In this document: one piece after another, positions 43,109 to 55,000 of the stretch
Numbering within the stretch: the first letter of the stretch is position 1
Layout: every line of letters begins with the position of its first letter
Origin: Corynespora cassiicola
Taxonomy: Eukaryota; Ascomycota; Dothideomycetes; Pleosporales; Corynesporascaceae
Reading direction: 5' to 3'
Length of the DNA: 64,000 bases
NCBI GenBank assembly: GCA_022059125.1
Contig: JAEUWY010000006.1
Span: 3,534,001-3,598,000 of the forward strand
Made by a program: the position numbers and the translations under genes
Notes under the pieces: model-generated
Database searches by the model: none
The model's input: only the letters and a program-made list of their open reading frames with translations
Told to the model about the DNA's origin: nothing

Positions 43109-44166
43109 TCAGCCCTGAGCAAGCCTGCCCCTCTTCTCTTGCTCCTTCAATTCCTTCATGGCCTTGTAAATGACCACACCACTAATATCCTCTATGACAA
43201 GCATGACCTGCTCTTCTTCCTTCTCAATCTGAACCAACTCATTTTCTAGGCCTTTTTGTGTCAGAAGAGCCAACTTCATGTGCTCGAGCTCTTCAGCTTT
43301 CTTGCACACTTCATAAGCGGTCTTGTATTCCGCTTCATCATGACCCCTCATATCAAAAGCCGAATAAAACCCCAAAACCGCAGAAGGAGATCCCGGCAGC
43401 GTCCCCACCATCTCACCAGTTAGATTCACGTTCGGGCTCGGCGAAATGGGCTGTTGAAAGGACATCGGCATTGACGACCAATAACGGCCTCCGGCTGAAT
43501 CCAGCCATTGTGTATCAACTCGTCCGGGAGGTAGTTGAATGGGGTTGAGTACGGTCGTACTGCCCTCTGGTTGCATCTCTGAGGCCAACAGAGGCGCAGG
43601 TTCCTTGGCGACTAGATCTTCCGGTGCCGCCTTGAGCTTCTTGAAAGATTTATTCTTGGATGCGGTTTGGACCTTCCTAACCGCGCTGTAGAGCCGTTTA
43701 TAAAACGCGGTACTCCCGTGCTTCTCGATGGATTCGGCGGTGAGATGTCCGGCGGCGACGAAGTAATATCGTATCAGAGCCACCATCAACTCGCTCTGCT
43801 CTTTACCCTGCGACAACACAGAAAATGGGAAGAAAAGGTCGTAGTCGACGGTTCTCCCTTTTTGGAGGTATTTTCGCATGGGCTCTCCTTCTCCAATGAT
43901 CTCTTCCTCCACGATGTCGACATTGGCGGTTTTCGAAGCGTGCGGCGTCAGGTATGCGTATAGCTTGATTATGCTGTGACCTGCCTTTTTCGGGGCTGAG
44001 AGTTGGATGCGGTTGGGCACGGGAGGAGTCCTGAATTGGCCGAGAGTGTGTTTGTACGGTAGCACAGGGATTTCTTCCACAGGGGGGAATGTCTTTGCAT
44101 ACTTGGAGGCATCCTTGTCGAGCTCTGAGAGCTTTGAAATGATTTTTTCAAGCTCTTGTGCGCCGG
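43109..44166 (-). CDS. Unknown protein with helical ends (5' end unresolved)
   Basis: A long exon encodes about 352 residues: a helical N-terminal part (AQELEKIISKLSELDKDA), a proline-rich piece, a folded middle (IIKLYAYLTP, YDLFFPFSVLSQGKEQSEL), a Ser/Pro linker and a C-terminal coiled coil (EELEHMKLALLTQKGLENEL) ending EKRGRLAQG. No ATG lies in frame near the 5' end, and a TGA precedes it, so an upstream exon is required. The branch-like CTGAC and acceptor TTAAAG at 44167-44185 fit the exon start. An upstream exon near 44297 (METRLATMLEETRKS) does not join in phase by simple rules. Function unknown. Confidence 0.6.
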
Positions 44167-44848
44167 CTTTAAGCAAGTGTCAGTTCGGCTTCTAATTGGA
44201 TGATGTGACAATAAATTAGTTATTTTGAAATGTGTTCTACTTGCTTTTTCTTGTCTCTTCAAGCATTGTTGCAAGCCGGGTTTCCATGAGCTAAGTCTAG
44301 GTTTGTTATGAGTGTACGGCTTCTGGAAGATCGTGGCAGAAGTGATTAGGAAAGAGTATAGAGTCCACTGAGTCTTTCAATTTAAAAACAGCAAGTTTCC
44401 AAGCGAAATTTGAAAGAACGCTTGGATAACTGGGATTTGAGGCATGAGTGTAGAATTTGAGTGAAAAAAGGCTTGGTCTTGGCACGGATGTGACTGAGTG
44501 CGATGGTATTTCAAAGTCTCCTTATCACCATAGACAATCAATGAATTCAAATCCATCTTTGCTCAAAGACCTTTGACAATTGAAAGACAACTCGGGTACG
44601 AGAAGTATGAGGCATGTTACCTTCAGGTGAAATGATTAGTAAAGTACTGTGAAGTTTACAGCCTTAATCTAGAGCTAGTATTTGATTCCAGCATTGGTGA
44701 CTTTGAAATTCACAGATTTGGTGCAGACTTCTCTTAAAAATGCTCACAAACGGGATCTCCGCCATCACACGGACTCAAGATAATCTTAACTCGCACACAC
44801 AAGGAAGCCTTAGATAAGACCCATCTCCAAGCAGGTCTATTTGCTACT
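44167..44848. other. Intergenic; probably holds the first exon of the minus-strand gene
   Basis: No further gene recognised. See the neighbouring minus-strand gene for the unresolved 5' exon. The right part is the promoter of the secreted cysteine-rich protein. Confidence 0.4.
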
Positions 44849-45492
44849 ATGAAACTATTTTTCCTACTCTTCGCAGGCTTTAGCCTCCACCTACAAAGCA
44901 CCACCGCCTTACACCTCTCCCCCTCTTCCTCCACTCCCCCATCCACCGCCCACGAACCCTCCCCAACTTGCACCAACTCTGCCTCCACCTGCGGCGCCAT
45001 CGGCTGCTACGACCCTCAAAACTACCACTGTTGCCCCGGCGAAACCATGCTCTGCAGTGCGGGCTCAGAATGTGTCTCGCGCCCCTCCAACAACGGCACG
45101 CTCGAAGACTTCGGCTGCTGCCCGCCAGGCCACCACTTCTGCGTCAGCGTGTGCATACCGCCGTCACAAAAGTGCTGTCAGCACGAGGGCGGTGGGGCCG
45201 GCATGTGCGAGGCAAGGCAAGAGTGCTGCGCGGATAAGTGTTGTAATGAGGATGAGGTTTGCGCGAATACGTCGGATGGGTGGAGGTGTCATGTTCAGGG
45301 GCCGCCGGCGCCGGTGGGCTCGTCGACAAGTGGGGGAGTGCAAAGTACGGTTGGCACCTCGAGGCCGGTGCCGAGCTCGAATAGCGCTGCAAAGAATTAC
45401 TCTGGTAAGTATCGGCTAGACGTAATTTCAATGTGGGTATTCATGCACATGACGATTTAGTGGCTCGTCGCGGATACAGTCTACTTCACTAA
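44849..45492 (+). CDS. Secreted cysteine-rich protein (20 Cys)
   Basis: Two exons (44849-45404, 45461-45492) give 195 residues. MKLFFLLFAGFSLHLQSTTA is a clear signal peptide. After a Ser/Pro linker, the mature part has 20 cysteines in CC-pair-rich spacing (HCCPGETMLC, FGCCPPGHHFC, KCCQ, ECCADKCCNEDEVC), resembling a granulin- or whey-acidic-like knot. A Ser/Gly/Pro-rich tail follows. The second exon is short (VARRGYSLLH) and its acceptor is inferred. A different 3' exon could give a GPI signal. Role may be cell wall-associated or an extracellular effector-like protein; no known family is matched confidently. Confidence 0.7.
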
Positions 45493-46065
45493 AATTTTCG
45501 GAGATTGGCTTGGAGAACTGGGACGGGGTCGTTAACCGAGAATTATGACCATGTGGGAAAAAAGGTTCCATGTATGCCACAGTTGATACAACAGTACGCA
45601 AATGGACTTAGTAAACAATTATCCCCCCGGCTCGAAAGTTCACCGCGGCACAGCCCTTTTATTCAAAACAGGACAGTCGATTCAAAAGCGATAAAGCATC
45701 AAGTATCTCATACAGAACACTTTAAGCATCTGAGCTGGGGGCGGGCTGTGACAAGGTAGTTTTCTTTTTTGAGTCTGCTCCTGTAACACACAGAATCTCT
45801 TGGTTGACTGCAATCGTCAGCTTACATTCATGGAAATAATTGTTCATAATGTCGAGTCAATTCCGAAGGCTCAGACTTGCCTTTTACCAATTTCTGGTAA
45901 CATCAGTGACTCCCAAGAACCCAGTCAGATGACCATCAACCCCGAGGATAGACTAGACTTCTGAGTGGGGTGCGAGGCATTTATCTGGGTGTCTCATCCA
46001 TTTGGAGATTGTGTAATCATTGCCAAAAAACGATGAAAAAAAAACATTGACTTACTCTATGTAAT
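45493..46065. other. Intergenic
   Basis: No supported gene in 0.57 kb. It holds the 3' ends of the two converging genes. Confidence 0.5.
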
Positions 46066-47808
46066 TCAAGACAACACCTGTGTTCCTTTTGTCTTGCCAG
46101 TTTCCATTTTTGCTGTACGTGCTCCAAATTGAATTGCGCGCTTTTTCTCTGCGGCAACACCTTTCATTCCTAAGCCCCAAGCGAGGAGCCTCAAGGCTCG
46201 CTTGCAAGGCTCCAAGAAGTAGTTCGGGTCGTCTGAGCTCTCGTCTAGAGGGTTGGAAAAGTCACATTTGGCGTGGACTGGAAGCTCCAGGGCCATGGCA
46301 ATAAAATGCTCATCAAGATAGGGAAACCTAACCTCCTTGCCAGAATCACTAATAACACGGTCATCTCTCCCCAGATTACGTTTACCTAGCCTGTTGAAGT
46401 CGAGTTTCAACTCCTCGACCAGTCCTCTGTAGCCGTGGCGTGAATGAGCAACAGAATGACGCCCATACCCGCCAAAGAGCTCATCAGCGCCGAGCCCAGA
46501 GAGCAAGACGTGGGCAGGAGTGGAGTAAGGCCTTAGAGGCCCGTCTATGAAATCGCGAACCAATCCCATCCCTCTCGAAGCAAAATAGAGAGCGTAAGAT
46601 ATCGAGAGGTCCATTTCAGTATTATGGGGATGCATTAACGTCATCACCTTGGTCCGGTTGGCCACAGTTTCGGTGTAGGGGACATTGACCTCGACAAATC
46701 GCCAACGTCGACCTGGGCATACGCTTTCGAGTTCGGCATGCGAAGCCTTTCCAGTGATGCGATCTGGGCAGAGTTCATAGGGTGAAGTCGAGGGATCAAG
46801 CTTGCTGTGTATACGCGGATTCTCGAAGGCTACATTAAGGAGGTCGACGCTTTGATCCAGTGGGAGCAATTCATGGCACAGGCGGGCAAGAATAGTGCAG
46901 TCCAGCCCCCCAGAGAACAGAACAGCAACTCTTGAATCTTGAGAAGACGTGTTTTCGGGTTTTGATAAGAACGCCTCTCGGACATGCTGTATGCGTAGCT
47001 CAAGTGAAGCCTTGAGAGCCACTGTCAAACGCCCCACCGTGGCTGTGTCTGGGTTGGCGGTTGTACTCTCGATATCTTCATTCATTGCCGGAAAGGGGAC
47101 ATCCTATCCTGTTAGCAAACTTCGTTTACGTGGGGACTTACCTACAATCATCAGTTTTCCCGTTGTTCCTTCGCCCGCATGCCGCTGGGGGATGTGCTGG
47201 ATGTCAAGAGATGGTCCTGACGAACAGCTCAAGTCAATGAGATAAATGCCGTCGGCTTCTACTTCGGCCCACTGGGATCCTGTAGAATTATCACATACAC
47301 TGGATAGGATTAGTTGGCCATCATCGGATTCCTTGCGCAGTAGTGAACGCCTCCCCAGACAGTCCCGGCCATACAAGAGGTAGCCATTCTTGGAGTCATG
47401 GAAGACAAAGGCATATGGGCCGCGGATAGATGAAAGTAACTCTACGATGCGAGCGAGGGCAACGCTCCTCTCCGCCGCAGCAGTGGACTCAGCAAGGAGT
47501 GACTGGAATATGATTTGTGAGTCATTGCCTGAGACGAGAGCATCGCCAATGCTCCAGGCTTCGCCATTCCAGCACAGCACAGAGCCAGTGGTCTCGTCTT
47601 TGAGGGGCTGCTCAACGAGAGCTGCACCGCGCAAAGAGAGGACGGTGGAGATGAAAGTGGCAGAAAAAGCGGGCTCCGCAGAGTCTGCAGGTATGGATAT
47701 GTGGCATGTGCCAATGCTATCGGGCCCACGGTTCCTCAGCAGCTGCTCGGTGATGGCATCCGGGGCGACGTGGCCATGGCGGCTGAGCGAGAAGAAGATG
47801 CCGCACAT
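46066..47808 (-). CDS. Asparagine synthetase-like protein (ASNSD1 type)
   Basis: Two exons give about 570 residues. The N-terminus starts MCGIFFSLSRHG, with Cys2 as the Ntn-type glutaminase nucleophile, followed by LLRNRGPDSIG. The C-terminal synthetase part has VLFSGGLDCTILARLC, the PP-loop with Cys where asparagine synthetases have Ser, then LLSGLGADELFGGYGRH and VRFPYLDEHFIAMALELP. This matches asparagine synthetase domain-containing protein 1, whose role in fungi is unclear. The splice junction near 47110-47150 is ambiguous. The strong pair GTAAGT...CTAACAG reads into a TAG, whereas ATT|GTAGGT with acceptor GATAG joins in frame to DVPFPAMNED. Confidence 0.85.
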
Positions 47809-48099
47809 CCGGGGGCACAGGAGGGAAGTGGTGATGATTCCTTGGTGTTGAGGAGAGCTGACAGGCAGGGCTTGGGCACTAGCGGATAGGGCTCGGACGA
47901 CTCGGCTCCCAAACGCCGATCAGGGCTTGGCACCTACGTCCGCACCTCCAAACGCTGGCACAAGACGACACAGCCCGGTTTGACACTTGGCCCTTCGAGC
48001 CCCGCTGTTTACCTTTTGGAGCTGCTCACCACAGTCCATGGAAGCTTTCTGACCTCGAATCCGCCCGTCTCCCTCGAAACCGCAGCCGGACAGCGGCAC

Positions 48100-50656
48100 A
48101 TGTCTCCCCCGAACCACTCGCCGCACCTCGATGAAGCTCCAGACGCCCCTCGCGAGCCGCAGCTAGAAAATGGTCTGGACAAGCCCGCCGCTCCGGTGAA
48201 TGCCACAGAAGAGCAGCCGGTGGAAGATGCATCCCAGAAGACGGAGGTAGCTCAGCAGACGGGCGAAGGCGGCGACGCGGGGCAGCCCGCAAAGGTCAAG
48301 GACAGCGCGGGGCAGCCGCCAGACACGGCCGAAGAGAATGATAACAAGGCCGAAGATCTTGGGAATGGAAAAGAGGCCCAGAATGAAGCTCCGGCAGCGA
48401 CCGCGGCGGCCGACGTGGCCACGGAGAAGGGACAGGAGGTGCTACCAGCCACCGCAGATCCCGTCGACGAGACAACAACTCAGACCGAGCGGGCAAATCT
48501 CTCTTCGACTCCTCCGCCCGAACCCACACCAAAGGCCGCCGGCAAAGCTCCTGTTCGCTCGCCATCGCCCCCTCCACCACCCCCAAAAGACGTTAAATAC
48601 CTATCCTCGAGCAACGTCCCCAGCCGCACCACTTCACCCGTTTCACAGGGCAAGTCGAGTGGCAGAAACTCGGAGGATGCCGAAGCCGCTGCATACTCTG
48701 CCAAATACGAAAGTGGAGAGGAGGCCGAAGACTCTCGGTCCGAGATACAGAGCATCATGGAGCAGTTCGAGCATGGCCATGGGGGGCCTGGTGCTCAGGA
48801 GATCATGTCCCCACGCCTCGAACTCGCAGCACCTTTGCTTGATTCGGCGATAGCGCATCCGCCACGACGGTCGAGCCTGGCCCCCATCGACAAGCCCCTC
48901 CCTACACCTACCGATGGCCCCGCAACCGAAACACTGCAGTCTCCACCCCCTCGGACCTCGTCTCTGTATCGAGTTGGCACCAACACCTCGCTGAACGAGC
49001 CCATGTCGCCAAATGCTCACGCGCCACAGTACAAGCCAGTACAGCCTATTCCCGAGCCCGAGCAAGAGTTGCCCTTTGATTTCCACCGATTCCTCGAACA
49101 ACTCCGCCATCGAACTGCTGATCCTGTCGCCAAGTTTCTCCGGTCCTTCTTGTTGGAGTTTGGTAAGAAGCAATGGATGGTGCATGAACAGGTCAAGATC
49201 ATAGGGGACTTCCTCGAATTCATTAGCAAGAAGATGGCACAGTGTGAAATCTGGAGGACAGTGTCCGACCAAGAATTCGACAACGCCAGGGAGGGCATGG
49301 AGAAGTTGGTCATGAACAGGCTCTACAACCAAACATTTTCCCCCGCCATACCTCCACCAGAAGCAGTTCCGAAAGGAAGGCGTAGGCAAGATGGCCCTGG
49401 TCCCGGACGGCGAGGACAGCATCAAGAAGACGTGGAGCGAGATGAGGTCCTGGCCCAAAAGGTGCGAATATACAAGTGGGTCAGGGAGGATCACCTGGAT
49501 ATCAAGCCAGTCGGCGAGAAGGGGAGGAAGTTTCTCAACCTAGCGCAGCAAGAACTTCTAAAGATCAAGAGCTATCGTGCACCACGAGACAAGGTCATCT
49601 GCATTTTGAACTGCTGCAAGGTCATCTTCGGCTATCTCCGCACATCAAAATCGGACCAGTCTGCCGATGCATTCGTCCCGCTTCTTATATACACTGTTTT
49701 GCAGGCAAACCCTGAGCACCTCGTTTCGAACGTGCAGTATATTCTCCGCTTCCGCAACCAGGAGAAGCTCGGGGGAGAAGCAGGGTACTATATATCATCG
49801 CTCATGGGTGCCATTCAGTTTATTGAAGGACTGGACAGGACGTCACTGACGGTTAGCGATGAGGAGTTTGAGAAGAATGTCGAGGCTGCCGTGTCAGCCA
49901 TTGCAGAGAGACACGAGGAGCCCGAATCAAGCGCAGCTGAGGCATCCGGCACCCAACTGCGAGCACATCCTCCAATGACTCCCGGACATCGGCGCATGCC
50001 ATCACCACATCTACACCTATCAGAGAAGTCTACTCTTTCTCGCCCAGAAGTGACGCAACGTAATTCCTTAGAAGCCGAGCAAGCAGGCCCTCGCCGCTCC
50101 ACCAGCTTGCGGCAGAATAGAGGCGAGGTTGAGCCGCCGCTTGAAGAAGAGAATGCAGCTGTCGCTGGCCTACTCCGCACAATACAACGACCTCTGAGCA
50201 CCATCGGCCGCATCTTCTCCGACACGGACACCAATGCATCGTCACACCCAGTTGTCACGCCCCAGCCCGGCAGTACACCACGATCAACGCCCCAACCCCC
50301 GCGTCGCTCATCGGACTACCCTGGCAACGCCGCACCCGCGAGCGAGAAGGAGATGCTGAGAAAGTCCACAGATGAAGAGAGGTACAGACAGCGTCTCTCC
50401 GCCGAGGAGTCAGCTGCCCGCCAAGCATCCGCCGAAGTCGAGGAGGCTAAACGGATACAAAGGCAAGAGCACAAGGTGGTGGTCGAGACGCTAGCAGGCA
50501 TGTTTCCACAGCTAGATCGCGACGTGATCGATGACGTCGTCCGGATGAAGGAAGGACGGTTAGTACCCCACTCCCCGATCGTGGAAATGAAAGCTAATGT
50601 TGATGGATAGCGTCGGGCTCGCGGTGGACGCATGCTTGGCTTTGGCAAATCCTTGA
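48100..50656 (+). CDS. vps9: VPS9-domain Rab5 exchange factor with C-terminal CUE domain
   Basis: Two exons (48100-50558, 50611-50656) give 834 residues. The first 320 residues are disordered (Pro, Glu, Ala, Ser-rich). A helical bundle (FLEQLRHRTADPVAKFLRSF) precedes the VPS9 domain, about residues 340-600. Its signature residues include DKVICILNCCKVIFGYL, DAFVPLLIYTVLQANPEHLV and GEAGYYISSLMGAIQFIE, including the essential Asp and Tyr. The CUE domain (VVETLAGMFPQLDRDVIDDVV, completed by VGLAVDACLALANP in exon 2) binds monoubiquitin. The protein activates Rab5/Vps21 on endosomes. Start is the ATG at 48100 (MSPPNHSPHL); the frame is open upstream but from a TTG only. Divergent from the ASNSD1-like gene with about 290 bases between starts. 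Confidence 0.93.
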
Positions 50657-51438
50657 TGGGCTTGCAATCTGGCTCTGTTGGGAATGGCACCACGCGCACG
50701 GTGAGGCTTCGGAGCTGACTCTGAGCGTGTAGTATCGTTAATAACTTGAAGATTGGTGACCTATTCACCTCTTTCTACGATTGCATGGCTTGCGCGCTTG
50801 CGGATTCGAGCATTGCTTTGTTGTCTTGGTGGTGCGTGGTAGCGGAGCGGGTGTGCATGGCCAGGCGATCGCCAGGTCAGAGTCTAGATATTTGCCCGAT
50901 CAATTTATTTTTCCTCAAATTCGGATTTGGTCTTGTTTGGTGTTGAAGGCTTGCGCGTGATGGCGTGGGTTGCTGCATTCCAAGGTTTCTGGGTCCTCGC
51001 TATGCGACGTCAAAGCCTAGGGGCTTGTGAATGGGTGATGTTACACGGCATGGTGTATCCCTTTTTGTTACCCAGACAAGATTGGGAATTTCCAATGACA
51101 TGCCACGGAGTTATCTTGAACACACTCTGGGGTTCGCGAGTAGAGACAAGATATGTTTAGTCTGCAGTATACGAAGGGTTAGCGAGAGCAAATAGGATGA
51201 AGAACTAAGTGACAGTGGCGAATATCATTTAGAAATACAGGACTTCGGATACCTCCTTGAATATTCAAGAATGGAATCATTCACGAGCGGATGGGTTCAT
51301 TGCATGTCCCGAAGCCCTGGCATTGAATAAGAGGCTCTAGCTTGGATTACACATGAATTAAAACGTCGAATTAGATGGCAGTAGACCCAATAATCAATAT
51401 GCCCCAACGTCCCCAAATCTAGTTTAAGCTTGGCTGCT
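50657..51438. other. Intergenic
   Basis: No supported gene. 3' flanks of two converging genes. Confidence 0.5.
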
Positions 51439-52004
51439 TTAGTCATAGTCATAATCATAGTCGTCATCTTCATCAGATGAAGCATATGAAGAGGAGCTTT
51501 CCTCATCGTATAGAGGATCTTCATCCTCTAGCGACTCTTCGTCGTCCTCTGGTGATTCCCCATCATAATTGTCGTATTCCTCAGGGAAGTCATCACTCTC
51601 ATCGTCGGATGAATCATAGTCTGTCGTATAGCCAACCTCCTTGTATCGCTGCTGCATTCTAGCTTCACGTTCAGCCTTCTGAGCGCCAGGAACGTCCTTC
51701 CAGTTGGCCTTCCTCTCGTTTAGAATCTCTATCATGGCCCGGAGGTGCTCAGGAACTCGTTCATCTGTTTTCGAAAAGTAGGTAAGCGAAAGTGGCTACT
51801 GTAAACATACCAACCATAGGATAACGTACTGGGATTATTGTTCCTCTTAAAGTAGGATTTGAGTATTTTCATCATTCGGGTGTTTTCCTTCCAAAGGGGG
51901 TCTCTGCTCTTGAGCCACCGTCTGACATTCCGATATATGCTGAATAGCGAATTGACTAATCCAATAACTGAGCCGACCGTAAACGCAATAGACAAGGGAT
52001 CCAT
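51439..52004 (-). CDS. Small protein: NLR-type N-terminal domain with acidic tail
   Basis: Two exons (52004-51830, 51764-51439) give 166 residues. The start MDPLSIAFTVGSVIGLVNSL closely resembles the N-terminal helix of many fungal NACHT/STAND (NLR-like) proteins. Then follow an amphipathic basic helix (IYRNVRRWLKSRDPLWKENT) and a helical segment (LRAMIEILNERKANW). The last 65 residues are extremely acidic (D/E/S/Y, for example DYDSSDDESDDFPEEYDNYD). No nucleotide-binding domain or repeats follow, so it is not a full NLR. It may be a free-standing effector/adaptor or a remnant. The family link rests on the N-terminal helix only. Confidence 0.6.
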
Positions 52005-55000
52005 TTCGAGTTTGGCTAGGTAGTAAATGGTATGTATGAGCATCGAAGCGCATATGGAGGCTGGTTTGTATACTCATCGCAGGTTACCCAATATATTTCC
52101 ATCGAATGAGGTTAAAACAGCCTTGTCACTCCGCAAAATTTCCAACAGTAGTTCCAGCCTAGGACAGTAGAGGTCCGGGCCCCATCTATTTGATACAGAT
52201 TGAATTTTCATTCTAGAGAAGTAAACTGTTCTTGGTGAGTGGGACAAGAGGCGAGGTGTCGCGTTGGGTTGGCTCTATTTATGTACTTGAATATGGCAAA
52301 CACCAGTATTTGCGGCGATACTTAGGCAACTCGACTCGATTCAAACTTTTTCTCCCAAATACTTGCTCATGCCCGAGTTCCTCTGTACAGCAAAGCATAT
52401 TGAACAGCTTAATTATAGACTAACCTTAGATTGGCGCACAGTAACATAAGACTTGATATACCCTAGCTTTTCTATCACCTTTGATAGAAAATAGGAGAGG
52501 AATGGAGTGGTTTGGTCACGTGAATAACCAAACCTGCCCAGGCACCCGAATCTGACCGATGTAGGGGTGGGCTTGTGACTTGGACTGGAATCATGGAAAG
52601 GCCCCTTTCCACTGCTTGAGCTCCTATAAAACGCATGACTCGATACACGTTTCCTACACTAGTTGCATCGGCCAGGAAACAAGGAATATAGGTTTGGACA
52701 TACAAAGCCATCAAGCTTTTGATTCTCGAGGTCATCACGTCAACATCATCGATTCACGTGCGCTTTGAGTCTGGTCACCATCGCGCATATCCGACGCAAA
52801 TAGTGATCTACCAGTCATCCCCGCAGCTAGTGTTTGGTAGGAGATCGGCATGCGCATGTGCGATCTACCTCGAATTTAACTCTACTTATCCCCGTCCACG
52901 TGAGACAGATCTCCGGGGAGCTGGACAGATGCAGACAAAGGTAAAATTCCCCGAAGGAATAATGCATCGAGGATAGGGAATGCGCAACATCGCGTGGCGT
53001 GATGTCGTACCATGTTTCAGGAATTGAAGATTGTTTGGGTTGGGCGTGGCTTAGTGGTAGTTCAGGTACGTTTGTTTTTGCTCTAAGAGAGGATGGTCAG
53101 GCTCTGGATTGGATGGATATCGGTTCGAGTTGCGATTTCGAGCCTGATCTGTGGTTGATTAGTCGACAGCCTCCCGCCTTGATTGTTGGTTTTTAGTCGG
53201 CTCATTTACTTAATGTTGACAATAGGACAATATAGGCTAAAACTGCCGCTCCTTCAACTGTTCAATAGCGTCAGAGATTGCAGTCAATGATCAGCTACTC
53301 GATTTTGAAATTGACCTCAAAAAACATGTCAGAGTTGACTTCCGGTGACATGAAATGGCCATTCTGCTTCAGTGCATAGTTACTCACCTCAAATACCATA
53401 GAAGTTCTCAAAGCAGCATCTAAGGCTTGTGGATGAAATCAGCAAATCCACATCCCACACTTCATCGTCATTGCAGGCTCACAGCTAGCGCGGAAGTTAA
53501 TAACAACGCAACACGAAACTTATATGAGATTTATTCCATAGACTGCTGGATGCCTGCATCTGCCTAACTCGGGGTCTCTTTTAATCAGGCTAATATGGCC
53601 ATATGACCCGAATCCTCGGCCATGCCTTGTACCACCTTTTATTTCTCATCCTTGTCTTGTCTTACCGAGCTGTCCGCCGACGCTAGAGATTGCAGTGTAA
53701 AGCTGCCTTATTGCCAATTTGATGTTTTTTCCCGTCCCCTTCAAACCTTGCGGGAAGGGAGTCAGCTGACATGGAACCTCGTGTGCCCTCCACCATCCTG
53801 TGAATGTCTTGAGACTTGCCATGGCGAAAGCTGGTGTTTTTGGAGGGCATTTGGGCTTGGAGTCTCCATGTAAACATGAGAGTGGAGCAAGCTCAAAACC
53901 TGAGACGTCCTCATTCCTCTCTCACGTCTCGCTCTCTACTCAGCCTCGTGCGGCAGCCCTCCCGCTTAAAGCTGCCATTTCTTCATGGGCCAACCTGAGC
54001 ATCTCGCTTGGACTTGCCGCAATACCGCAGAACCGCTCGATGGCGCTAGCCATTGCAGTGAAAAACATGCTGTTATGGCTTATTGGTTCACTCCGGAATT
54101 TCAAGCTTTACGTCTACCTGGGCAGGGCAAAGAGCTCATCATGATCTCGGAGATCAAAGGAGACATTTCTCTAGAATAAAAAAAAAGTTAGGTATTCCAG
54201 AGAGATTCGTGAGAGACTACATCTCATTTCTACGCAACCTTAAATGGTTTCCTGTTACCAGTCTTCTCGCATCATGCATTCCAAATGCATGCACAACAGA
54301 TAAACCATACCCCTGGACTCTCTGGGCAAGGAACCACATTTCGCTATACCCAAAATCCCAGCCCCAATCTTCGATCTCGCCAAATCCTTCCCTCCCCCAA
54401 AACCTCTTCCATTCTTTTCCCGCCACCGCCCCACTCCCCATTCCCCCCAACTCTCCAAAATCCCCCCCCCCGTTCCAAAAACATACTCATCTCCGTCTCA
54501 AACACCTCACCTTCCCCTCCCCTCCCCTCCCCAAAACACACTCATCTCCGTCCCAAACTTGCTCCCAAAACTCTATCCCCATAGCGTACCGCCCTCCACC
54601 CACCCCCTTCCCCCCTCCTCAAAAAAGCAAAAAAGCAATCAAATCTCGGTACCCCAACGGGCGCTCCTTGCTTTTTTTTCTCTCTTTTCGCCTCCCTCCC
54701 GCGCACACTCACTTACTTACCCACCTACCTGTATCCATTCCACGCATCACGCAGCCACACGTCAAAGCCAGCGCAAAGCACACCCCTTTGCCTGGTCCCC
54801 CCCCCATCAGCCCAACAACGGCCTTAGCCACAACCTCGGCGTCCCCGTTTGGGCGTGACCTGGCAGCTGGCGGCTGGGGGAGGAGGCCCGTTTGGGGCAA
54901 CGGTCGGGCGGGGAGTGTGATTGGGGAAGTGGAATGTGCGGTAATGTCAAGCGTGGCGATCGATGGGGTGGATATCAGGGGGAGGGTTTTTTTTTGGTAT

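Noticed and set aside
48643..49494. 283-codon frame on the - strand
   Set aside because: Antisense to the VPS9-CUE gene.
53040..53130. tRNA-like A-box (TGGCTTAGTGG) and B-box-like GGTTCGAG
   Set aside because: The boxes are 75 bases apart, no acceptor or T-stem pairs form, and the B-box lacks the closing CC; not a tRNA gene.
53800..54144. 114-codon frame on the + strand
   Set aside because: No domain, no promoter signal, unremarkable composition; not enough to call a gene.
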